This document shows positions 1-6,835 of a DNA stretch of 64,000 bases, piece by piece. Origin of the DNA: Pseudomonadota bacterium (GTDB taxonomy: Bacteria; Pseudomonadota; Gammaproteobacteria; Burkholderiales; Burkholderiaceae_C); the NCBI GenBank assembly GCA_022566735.1, contig JADFIG010000012.1, positions 1-64,000 of the forward strand. The letters run 5' to 3'. Every line of letters begins with the position of its first letter. Position 1 is the first letter of the stretch. Under the pieces are notes generated by a model that saw nothing but the letters and a program-made list of their open reading frames with translations, was not told where the DNA came from and did no database searches. A program made the position numbers and the translations under genes.

Positions 1-1266
1 GGTGCAACTGGCTACTCAAACATAGCAACTATTGTCACCCACACCCGCTCCTTTGACACTGGGTTCAGCAGAGAGATGAAGCTCCCCCGCTTCGATCCTG
101 AGGATATTAGGAGAGCCTTTGACGAGGATAACCCTGAGTTTTTCGCAGCTCGTCTCAACGACACGGTGAAGATAGTAGAGGACAAGTTCAACACGCAGGT
201 GGTTGCGGATGTGCCCTGTGACGTGTGTGTGGTCGATGGTGCTATCGTTTTGGACGCTTCGAGATGCACCAAATTCGTGGTGGATGTCACTGAGCCCATA
301 AATTCTGTCTCGATCATCAGGCAGCCTCCGGGACATACGATAGAGGTCACCTTCATTCCAGATGGGCCTGGTCATACCGTATCTGGATGGCCAAGAATCA
401 TACAGTCTGGTGGTGGTGATGATGATGTTGAAAACGGCTGTGGCAATCCTGATAATCCTTTGGTACTTATCCCTACCTTTTTAACTCAGGTCACTGTCGA
501 TAGGATCAACGAGACCGTCGCTATCTGTGCAACACTGGATAAAGAGAAAGATAAAGGCGGTGGAAGTGACAGCGACACTGGACTTGCCCTAACCATCGAG
601 TGTGAGCAGACTCTTGGAGAAGGAGATTTCAGGAGTACGGCTCTTGAAGGCACCACCTGCGCCGTCATGAATTGCAGCGACACCAGCCCGTCTGTGATCT
701 ACCGGGCAAGGGGTGGTTCACCGGGGTACTCATATTCTATCACCGTTCCCGTGGCAAACCAGAATGGCCCTGTGCTCAGCATCATGGTGAAGGACAGGAC
801 AGTGACGGTATCGCCTCCGACAAATGACGGCGGTGTGTCAGGCGCTGCCTATCAGTACAGAGGCAGAGAGAGAAATCTTCAAGCGGCAGGTCCACCACCG
901 CCAGCTTGTGGATGCGGACCGAGCTTAGCTTACTGCGTGGAGATATACAACTGTGACGATTCACTCCAGAGCCGTAACACATTCAGCGGTGCGGAGCCCC
1001 CTCTGCCGCAGGTATGTACGGCAAACACGGCGAATCAAGAAGCCACCTGTCAAGAAGTCTGTAAGTCTATCAGGTGTAATCCTGGCGTGTGCCAAGCTCC
1101 TCACACGTTGAAAGCTAACTCGGAGGCGGAGGTAATTGATCTGCGAACAACGCAGATGAGACTGGACGGATGTGTTCCATGTGCCGTTGGAATAAATAAT
1201 GCGGTGCTGACCGTCACGGATCGAACCGGAGCGCAGGTCTCAATCACCGTGGCTGCAGCTGGCTGA
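1..1266 (+). CDS. Virus-like Cys-rich fibre/appendage protein, 5'-truncated by window edge
   Basis: The frame is open from base 1, so the Met at 76 is probably internal and the gene starts outside the window; 421 residues are visible. The N-terminal part (after the PRFDPEDIRRAF stretch) alternates beta-strand-like segments ending in a P-G-H-T pattern, which recalls repeated modules of phage fibre proteins. A later G-G-S-P-G-Y-S-Y segment resembles an Ig-like or SprB-type repeat. The protein has about 20 cysteines, many as CxC or CxxC in the last third. Codon use (AGA/AGG, A/T third positions) differs sharply from the host genes after 2.45 kb. It ends at TGA 1264-1266, directly followed in frame by a second TGA and then TAG. 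The structural role is inference; no enzyme motif is visible. Confidence 0.6.
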   Translation, partial: GATGYSNIATIVTHTRSFDTGFSREMKLPRFDPEDIRRAFDEDNPEFFAARLNDTVKIVEDKFNTQVVADVPCDVCVVDGAIVLDASRCTKFVVDVTEPINSVSIIRQPPGHTIEVTFIPDGPGHTVSGWPRIIQSGGGDDDVENGCGNPDNPLVLIPTFLTQVTVDRINETVAICATLDKEKDKGGGSDSDTGLALTIECEQTLGEGDFRSTALEGTTCAVMNCSDTSPSVIYRARGGSPGYSYSITVPVANQNGPVLSIMVKDRTVTVSPPTNDGGVSGAAYQYRGRERNLQAAGPPPPACGCGPSLAYCVEIYNCDDSLQSRNTFSGAEPPLPQVCTANTANQEATCQEVCKSIRCNPGVCQAPHTLKANSEAEVIDLRTTQMRLDGCVPCAVGINNAVLTVTDRTGAQVSITVAAAG

Positions 1267-1496
1267 TGATAGTCCTCACAGGTCCTGCTGGTGAGAGAGA
1301 GGTGAAAGAAGGGATACCCTACGTCCTGCGACCAGGCGAGAGGATCCTTCGTGGATATTTCACTGGCAAGTTCTGCTCCAGCTGTAGGAAGATGGGAGTT
1401 TATGAGTATGGCTGAAGCGGCAAAAGAGTAAGAGGCTGCAAGTTTTGCGGAGTAAAGAAGATAGTGAAAACAAAACGTAAAAAGAGGTTGAAATAA
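1266..1496 (+). CDS. Small zinc-ribbon frame interrupted by in-frame TGA (49 aa to TGA, 76 aa with readthrough)
   Basis: ATG 1266-1268 overlaps the stop of the preceding gene. Under the standard code the product ends at TGA 1413-1415 after 49 residues and has only one CxxC (C37, C40). Reading through the TGA in the same frame gives a second CxxC (C58, C61), a Lys/Arg-rich tail and a TAA at 1494-1496, one base before the next ATG. CxxC-x17-CxxC is a normal zinc-ribbon layout, so the TGA looks like it interrupts one coherent protein. It could be recoded as Trp, read through, a true nonsense mutation or a sequencing error. Lys/Arg richness suggests nucleic-acid contact, but that is inference. 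Confidence 0.5.
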
Positions 1497-1497
1497 T

Positions 1498-2271
1498 ATG
1501 GCACATTCTCCACTACCTGATTTTGCAACACCAGGAACCCGCTTCGAGCATAAAGAAACAAAAGCCCCCTTCATAACCGGAGAGAGTGAGAGTCAATCGA
1601 CGAGTGAGACCTTCCTTCCCCCCGAGAAGATCGACGCCCTTAACAAGCTGAATGAAGCTCTCGATGACCCCTTCGGTGGGTCCGGCATCACGAGCATCAT
1701 CGACACTCTGCTGGAATCTCTGGTTCCCGGGGAAGAGAGAGACCGGCGCAATCAGTCTGACCAGTTCAGGAAGGCAGGAGCGATCAGCGATGCCTCCGCA
1801 GCGGTGGCAGGTGCACAGCTGGCAGGAGCGCAAGGGCGCAACCGCGGCACCGTGGCAGCGCAGGGGCTTCTCTCGTTCCTCGCTCCGCTTCTGCAGGGAC
1901 GTGTCGGTGCTCTGCAGGGAATTCCAGCGCTGTCCAAATCAGAGTCTTCCAGCTCAGGCAAAAACTTTGGCTTCGCTCCCAACAGACCACCCATACAGAT
2001 TCTTCCCCCAAGAAGTTCATCTTCAGGCTCTGGTGGTGGTGGTGGCTTCCTGGCACCAGGTCAGGGCACCTTCGGTGGTGTCAATGTCAATCCTACATTT
2101 GACTTCGACTTCGGAGGCACCCCAGGAGGAGTGAGCGGTACTCCACAACCTCCAGGTGGTGGTGGCGCACCTGCAGCTACCTTTCCTTCCGGCGCAACGG
2201 CCTTCGGCCCAGGCGGTGGACATCCATTTTCTGGATCGGGCACACCTGAAGATCCGTTCAGACAGGGGTAA
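1498..2271 (+). CDS. Gly/Ser/Pro-rich low-complexity virus-like protein
   Basis: 257 residues. An AGAGG ribosome-binding site lies about ten bases before the ATG. The first ~140 residues are charged and then Ala/Leu-rich and probably helical (a segment with repeated A-G-A-Q and L-L-S-F-L-A-P-L-L). The last ~110 are low-complexity Gly, Ser, Pro and Phe. There are no Trp or Cys residues. I do not recognise the family; the layout could fit a minor virion or scaffold protein, which is a guess from context only. Codon use matches the upstream frames and not the host. Confidence 0.55.
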   Translation: MAHSPLPDFATPGTRFEHKETKAPFITGESESQSTSETFLPPEKIDALNKLNEALDDPFGGSGITSIIDTLLESLVPGEERDRRNQSDQFRKAGAISDASAAVAGAQLAGAQGRNRGTVAAQGLLSFLAPLLQGRVGALQGIPALSKSESSSSGKNFGFAPNRPPIQILPPRSSSSGSGGGGGFLAPGQGTFGGVNVNPTFDFDFGGTPGGVSGTPQPPGGGGAPAATFPSGATAFGPGGGHPFSGSGTPEDPFRQG

Positions 2272-3200
2272 TCCATGGCATCACATCCAGAAGCATTGCC
2301 GTTAAATCCGGGAGTATTCAGAACCAGTCCCAGCGGGGTGTCGGACCCGAATCTGCCTTTTGACTCGGCAATTTTGACGGAAATAGGAAGAGACTGACCG
2401 GCTTTGTACCGCTTGTTGACAAAGAATTCGAATCGGGCTTTCTTGACCTTGCCGATCAGGCGCATGCCACGCGCGCGCTTGACGGCCACCACGAAATACA
2501 CGGCGCCCAGCACCGGCCACCAGCGGTCGCCCGCATGTTCCATCCAGCGCAGGCGCTCCCAGCTGGACGCCTGGCGCACCATGGGCCGGTAGCAGCCGAA
2601 GCAGCCGGCCTCGACCTCCAGGTCCAGCAGCCGCAGCCAGTCGCGCAAACGCCAGTAGGCGATGAATTCGCCCTGCGGCAGCACCAGCGCCGACTGCACG
2701 CCCCAGCGGCCCATGCGCTGCCACAGGCCCCACAGGCTGGCCGGGTTGAAGCCGGCGATGACCACGCGCCCTTCGGGCACCAGCACCCGCTCGACCTCGC
2801 GCAGCGTGTGGTGCGGGTCGCGCGCCAGCTCCAGCGCGTGCGGCAGCACCACCAGGTCCAGGCTGCTCGAAGGGAAAGGCAGGGACTCGAAATCGCAGCG
2901 CAGGCTGAAAGGCGCACCGCACATCAGGCCGGCGTCCAGCTGCACCGGCTCATGCACCAGCGGGGCCAGGTCGGCAGGTGGCTGCCAGTGCTGGTAGGCT
3001 GTGTCCAGTGCCAGCCAGCGGTGCTGCATGCGGTTGGCCCGCAGCGCATCCAGCTCTGGCAAGCCCAGCTGCAGCGCGTGGAAACCGAAGATGTCGGCCA
3101 CCAGGCGGTCCATCTGCTGCTGCTCCCACTCCAGCAAGGCCTGGCCCGGCGGCAAGGCCAGCCAGGGGTGCAACTCGACGATGGGATCGACTTTGGTCAT
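2061..3200 (-). CDS. Class I SAM-dependent methyltransferase, 3' end replaced by foreign sequence
   Basis: The start MTKVDPIVELHPW is the conserved N-terminus of this Burkholderiales family, and the ATG at 3200 shares bases with the gloB start on the other strand. About 250 residues are genuine, including the L-P-H-A-L-E-L motif and the G-F-N-P-A-S-L-W-G strand of the Methyltransf_11 fold. After the MRLIG segment (near 2,455) the frame runs on into antisense of the low-GC segment down to 2061, giving a Pro/Gly-rich nonsense tail. The usual downstream neighbour, rnhA, is absent. The native stop is therefore not in this sequence. Target substrate is unknown; small-molecule or quinone-type methylation is possible but unsupported. 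Confidence 0.7.
   Translation of the reverse strand: MTKVDPIVELHPWLALPPGQALLEWEQQQMDRLVADIFGFHALQLGLPELDALRANRMQHRWLALDTAYQHWQPPADLAPLVHEPVQLDAGLMCGAPFSLRCDFESLPFPSSSLDLVVLPHALELARDPHHTLREVERVLVPEGRVVIAGFNPASLWGLWQRMGRWGVQSALVLPQGEFIAYWRLRDWLRLLDLEVEAGCFGCYRPMVRQASSWERLRWMEHAGDRWWPVLGAVYFVVAVKRARGMRLIGKVKKARFEFFVNKRYKAGQSLPISVKIAESKGRFGSDTPLGLVLNTPGFNGNASGCDAMDYPCLNGSSGVPDPENGCPPPGPKAVAPEGKVAAGAPPPPGGCGVPLTPPGVPPKSKSNVGLTLTPPKVP
2275..2397 (+). CDS. Short virus-like frame at the foreign/host junction (40 aa, possibly truncated)
   Basis: The ATG lies three bases after the previous stop, as expected in a tight operon. It encodes 40 residues (MASHPEAL... to ...EIGRD) ending at TGA 2395-2397. 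In the same frame beyond the TGA the reading stays open (PALYRLLTKNS...) into antisense of the host methyltransferase. The gene may therefore have been cut by the junction, and its TGA may be a second case of TGA used as a sense codon. No function can be assigned. Confidence 0.35.
   Translation: MASHPEALPLNPGVFRTSPSGVSDPNLPFDSAILTEIGRD
2397..2460. other. Junction between foreign low-GC segment and host chromosome
   Basis: Base composition, codon use and protein homology all switch here. Up to about 2,445 the sequence keeps the low-GC character of the left segment. From about 2,455 rightwards it encodes conserved methyltransferase sequence on the minus strand. I see no tRNA, integrase, target-site duplication or inverted repeat at the boundary. 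The exact base cannot be fixed by eye. Confidence 0.6.
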
Positions 3201-3975
3201 GAATCTGATTGCCTTGCCCGCCTTCACCGACAACTACATCTGGATGCTGCACAACGGCCGCGAGGCATTGGTGGTCGACCCGGGTGACGCGGCGCCCGTG
3301 CAGCGGGCACTCGGCGATGCCGGTCTGACCTTGTCCGCCATTCTAGTGACCCACCACCACCACGATCACATCGGCGGCCTGGCCGCGTTGCAGCGTGAAG
3401 GCCTGCCAGTGTATGGCCCCCGCCATGAGGACATCCCCGGGCTCACCCACCTGCTGGCTGAAGGCGACACCGTGGCATGGTGCGGCGTGCAGATGCGGGT
3501 GCTGGACGTGCCCGGCCACACGCGCGGCCACATCGCCTACTTCCTGCCCGAGGGGCTGGGCGAGCTTGATCCAGATCCGATCCTCTTCGCGGGCGACACA
3601 CTTTTTTCAGCTGGATGCGGTCGCGTCTTCGATGGCACCCTTGAACAGTTGTACGATAGCCTCTTGAAGCTGGCGGGCTTGCCGGATGCCACCCGCGTCT
3701 GTGCAACGCACGAATACACGCTCGGCAACCTGCGCTTTGCGCGGGCGGTCGAACCCCGAAACCCTGAGCTGGTCAGCCACACGGCCCACTGTGAAGCCTT
3801 GCGCGCACAGCACAAGCCCACGCTGCCCAGCACCCTGCGCGTTGAAAAGGGCATCAACCCGTTTCTGCGCTGCACCCAATCCGACGTGGTGGCCAGTGCC
3901 CTGGAGCACGGCGCCGAGGATGCCCATCCACAGGCCGTCTTTGCCGCTCTGCGTCAATGGAAAAACCGTTTCTGA
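3199..3975 (+). CDS. gloB: Hydroxyacylglutathione hydrolase (glyoxalase II)
   Basis: 258 residues, a normal family length. The enzyme hydrolyses S-lactoylglutathione to D-lactate and glutathione in methylglyoxal detoxification. The metallo-beta-lactamase metal motif T-H-H-H-H-D-H is at residues 51-57, V-P-G-H-T-R-G-H near 112, and an F-A-G-D-T-L-F-S-A-G-C-G-R segment follows; the C-terminal HAGH domain ends in W-K-N-R-F. The start MNLIALPAFTDNYIW is the conserved one. Its ATG overlaps by two bases the ATG of the divergent methyltransferase, so each promoter must lie inside the other gene. Confidence 0.95.
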   Translation: MNLIALPAFTDNYIWMLHNGREALVVDPGDAAPVQRALGDAGLTLSAILVTHHHHDHIGGLAALQREGLPVYGPRHEDIPGLTHLLAEGDTVAWCGVQMRVLDVPGHTRGHIAYFLPEGLGELDPDPILFAGDTLFSAGCGRVFDGTLEQLYDSLLKLAGLPDATRVCATHEYTLGNLRFARAVEPRNPELVSHTAHCEALRAQHKPTLPSTLRVEKGINPFLRCTQSDVVASALEHGAEDAHPQAVFAALRQWKNRF

Positions 3976-3977
3976 CG

Positions 3978-5768
3978 ATGAATGCCCTTCACCCGATTCA
4001 ACGCGCCCTGTTGCTGAGCCTCACCTCCATCTCCGTCGCCTTGCTGTCCGCCTGCGGCAGCATGCAGGACAGCCGCCATGCCGGCGAGTCGCGCCTCAGC
4101 CGTGACGCCCGCCTGGCACGCAACTTCGACACCGACGCGCTGCTGCGCAGCCCCGGCGCCCAAGGTGGCGAGCGCGGCCTGACCCGCCAGGACCCGACCT
4201 CCGGCCTGCGCGTGGACATCCACCCCAGCTCGGTGGCCGCCTCGCGTCAGGATGGCAGCGCCTCTGACGAGGCCATGGACGCCATCGGCGCGCCCACCGA
4301 CCCGCTGCGCCCCGACGCCACCATCAACCTGTCGGACGCCACCGCGACCCAGGACCTGTGGGCCCGCATCCGCCGTGGCTACGCCCTGCCCGAGCTGCAG
4401 TCCGACCTGGTCGCCGACCACGAGCGCTGGTATGCCAGCCGCCCGGACTACGTGCAGCGCATGACCGACCGCGGCAGCCGCTACCTCTTCCATGTGGTCG
4501 AGGAAATCAACCGCCGCAACATGCCCACCGAGCTGGCCCTGCTGCCCTTCATCGAAAGCGCCTTCAACCCGCAGGCCATGTCCTCGGCACGCGCCTCGGG
4601 CATGTGGCAGTTCATGCCGGCCACGGGCAAGGACTTCGAGCTCAAGCAGAACCTCTTCCGCGACGACCGCCGCGACGTGCTGGCGTCCACGCGGGCGGCC
4701 CTGGACTACCTGCAGCGCCTGCACCGCATGTTCGGAGACTGGCACCTCGCCCTGGCCGCCTACAACTGGGGCGAAGGCAACGTGCAAAAGGCGATCGCGC
4801 GCAACCAGCGCCAGGGCCTGTCCACCGACTACCTCAGCCTGAACATGCCACCCGAGACGCGCAACTACGTGCCCAAGCTGCACGCCGTGCGCAACATCGT
4901 GATGCAGCCCGAGCGTTTCGGCCTGAGCCTGCCGCCGGTAGAGAACCACCCCTATTTCGTGAGCGTGCCCATCCAGCGCGACATGGACCTGGCCCTGGCC
5001 GCCCGCCTGGCCGGCCTGCCGCAGGACGAGTTCAAGGCGCTCAACCCCTCGCAGAACAAGCCCGTGATCCTGGCGGCCGGCACCCCGCAGGTGCTGCTGC
5101 CCTACGACAATGCCAACCTGTTCGCGCGCAACCTGGGCAAGCACAAAGGCCCTCTGGCCTCCTGGACCGCCTGGCAGGTGCCCAGCACCATGCGCCCGGC
5201 CGAAGCCGCCAGGAAGGTGGGCATGAGCGAAGCCAGCCTGCGCGAGCTCAACCACATCCCGCCCAAGATGCTGGTCAAGGCCGGCTCGACCCTGCTGGTG
5301 CCCCGCCCCGAACACCGCGACCAGGACGTCTCCGAGGCCCTGGCCGACAACGCCACGATGGCCCTGGCCCCGGACCTGCCCCCTCTGCGCCGCGTGAGCT
5401 TCAAGGCCGGCAAGCGCGACTCGGTGGCCAGCGTGGCCAAGCGCTTCCGCGTCTCGGCCCAGCAGGTGGCCCAATGGAACCGCACCTCCGCTTCGGCCAG
5501 CTTCGGCAAGGGCCAGAACGTGGTGGTGTTTGTGCCTGCCGCCACCGCGGTGGCCAAGGCCCCTGCCGCGCCCGCCAGCCAGAACAGCCCGTCGAGCCGC
5601 CGGGCTGAACCTGTGGTTGCCAAGGCCCAGGCCTCGGCTCGCCGTGGCAGCGTGCGTGTGGCCAGTGCAGCCCCTGCACCGCGCGCGGCCGTCAGCCGCA
5701 ACGTCAATGCCAAGCCGCGCACCGCACCGGCACGTGGCAGCCGCATCCGCGTGGCCAGCGCCCGCTGA
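3978..5768 (+). CDS. mltD: Membrane-bound lytic murein transglycosylase D with LysM domains
   Basis: 596 residues from ATG 3978, chosen because it gives a compact lipoprotein signal with lipobox LSAC; an in-frame ATG at 3957 would add seven residues inside gloB. The SLT catalytic domain carries E-S-A-F-N-P-Q-A and the G-M-W-Q-F-M-P-A-T-G motif around residues 190-215, with A-A-Y-N-W-G-E-G-N downstream. Two divergent LysM-like repeats lie in the last 250 residues, followed by an Ala/Arg-rich tail. It cleaves peptidoglycan glycan strands to 1,6-anhydro products at the outer membrane. It follows gloB by two bases, so the two are probably co-transcribed. Confidence 0.92.
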   Translation: MNALHPIQRALLLSLTSISVALLSACGSMQDSRHAGESRLSRDARLARNFDTDALLRSPGAQGGERGLTRQDPTSGLRVDIHPSSVAASRQDGSASDEAMDAIGAPTDPLRPDATINLSDATATQDLWARIRRGYALPELQSDLVADHERWYASRPDYVQRMTDRGSRYLFHVVEEINRRNMPTELALLPFIESAFNPQAMSSARASGMWQFMPATGKDFELKQNLFRDDRRDVLASTRAALDYLQRLHRMFGDWHLALAAYNWGEGNVQKAIARNQRQGLSTDYLSLNMPPETRNYVPKLHAVRNIVMQPERFGLSLPPVENHPYFVSVPIQRDMDLALAARLAGLPQDEFKALNPSQNKPVILAAGTPQVLLPYDNANLFARNLGKHKGPLASWTAWQVPSTMRPAEAARKVGMSEASLRELNHIPPKMLVKAGSTLLVPRPEHRDQDVSEALADNATMALAPDLPPLRRVSFKAGKRDSVASVAKRFRVSAQQVAQWNRTSASASFGKGQNVVVFVPAATAVAKAPAAPASQNSPSSRRAEPVVAKAQASARRGSVRVASAAPAPRAAVSRNVNAKPRTAPARGSRIRVASAR

Positions 5769-5800
5769 CCGTCTTCTCACGGCAGCTGAGCCTCTCCGGC

Positions 5801-6394
5801 TCAGCGCCGGTCCATGAACGCGTGGGCGATGGTGCCCAGGTCCACGTACTCCAGCTCGCTGCCCACGGGCACGCCGCGGGCCAGCCGTGTCACCTTCAGC
5901 CCGCGAGCGCGCAGCTGCTCGCTCAGCACATGGGCCGTGGCCTCGCCTTCCGCATGGAAGCTGGTGGCCAGGATGACCTCCTGGACCACGCCATCGCAGG
6001 AGCGCTCCAGCAGGGCTGACAGTCCGATGTCGCGTGCACCGACGCCATCGAGCGGGCTGATGCGGCCCATCAGCACGAAATACAGGCCGCGGTAGCTGCC
6101 GGTGCGCTCCAGCGCGGCCTGGTCCGCCGGGCTCTCGACAACGCACAGCAACTGGCGGTCGCGGGTCTCGTCCAGGCACACCTCACAGACCGGCGCGCGG
6201 CTGAAGGTGTGGCAACGCGAGCAGTGGCCCACGTCGGACACCGCCGCCTGCAGCGCCTGGGCCAGGCGCAAAGCCGCGCCCCGGTCGTGCTGCAGCAGGT
6301 GGTAGGCCATGCGCTGCGCGGATTTCTGTCCGACGCCCGGCAGGCAGCGCAGGCTGTCGATGAGGGCGTCCAGCGCAGCGTCGGCCATGGTCAT
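5801..6394 (-). CDS. recR: Recombination mediator protein RecR
   Basis: 197 residues, typical length. It works with RecF/RecO to load RecA on gapped DNA. An N-terminal helix-hairpin-helix ([11 protein letters not shown]) is followed by a four-cysteine zinc finger (C-S-R-C...C-E-V-C) and a Toprim domain with V-V-E-S-P-A-D and a Gly-rich C-terminus. Two close ATGs (6394 and 6388) are possible starts. It lies 21 bases after ybaB, the classic dnaX-ybaB-recR order. Confidence 0.95.
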   Translation of the reverse strand: MTMADAALDALIDSLRCLPGVGQKSAQRMAYHLLQHDRGAALRLAQALQAAVSDVGHCSRCHTFSRAPVCEVCLDETRDRQLLCVVESPADQAALERTGSYRGLYFVLMGRISPLDGVGARDIGLSALLERSCDGVVQEVILATSFHAEGEATAHVLSEQLRARGLKVTRLARGVPVGSELEYVDLGTIAHAFMDRR

Positions 6395-6415
6395 GCTCGT
6401 GTCCGAAGCCTGGCT

Positions 6416-6742
6416 TCAGAACGGGAACTTCATGCCCGGGGGCATGGGCATGCCGGCGGTCAGTCGGCCCAGCTTTTCCTGGCTGGTGGTCTCGGCGCGG
6501 CGGGCGGCGTCGTTGAAGGCGGCCGCCACGAGGTCTTCCAGCATGTCCTTGTCATCGGCCAGCAGGCTGGGGTCGATGGTCACGCGGCGCACCTCGTGCT
6601 TGCAGGTCATCAGCACCTTGACGAGGCCGGAGCCGGACTGGCCTTCCACCTCGATGTGGGCCAGCTCGTCCTGGGCCTTCTTGAGGTTGTCCTGCATTTG
6701 CTGGGCCTGTTTCATCAGGCCGGCGAGTTGTCCTTTGAGCAT
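6416..6742 (-). CDS. ybaB: YbaB/EbfC family nucleoid-associated protein
   Basis: 108 residues. N-terminal [20 protein letters not shown] and the central [10 protein letters not shown] segment are diagnostic of the family, small dimeric DNA-binding proteins of the nucleoid. The C-terminus is Gly/Met/Pro-rich, ending in G-M-K-F-P-F. It sits between dnaX (93-base gap) and recR, as in most proteobacteria. Confidence 0.93.
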   Translation of the reverse strand: MLKGQLAGLMKQAQQMQDNLKKAQDELAHIEVEGQSGSGLVKVLMTCKHEVRRVTIDPSLLADDKDMLEDLVAAAFNDAARRAETTSQEKLGRLTAGMPMPPGMKFPF

Positions 6743-6835
6743 GGCTCGTCCTTTCTTGTCTGGGTTGTCTGTGGAATTCAGATCTGGGAGGGATTGTCGC
6801 CGGGATGGCTCAGACTGGATGCGTCACGGGGTCGG

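Noticed and set aside
3954-6179. 741-residue minus-strand frame antisense to mltD
   Set aside because: Composed of Gly/Arg/His/Ala-rich sequence without recognisable domains; its only real part is recR in another frame. Typical antisense opening in high-GC DNA.
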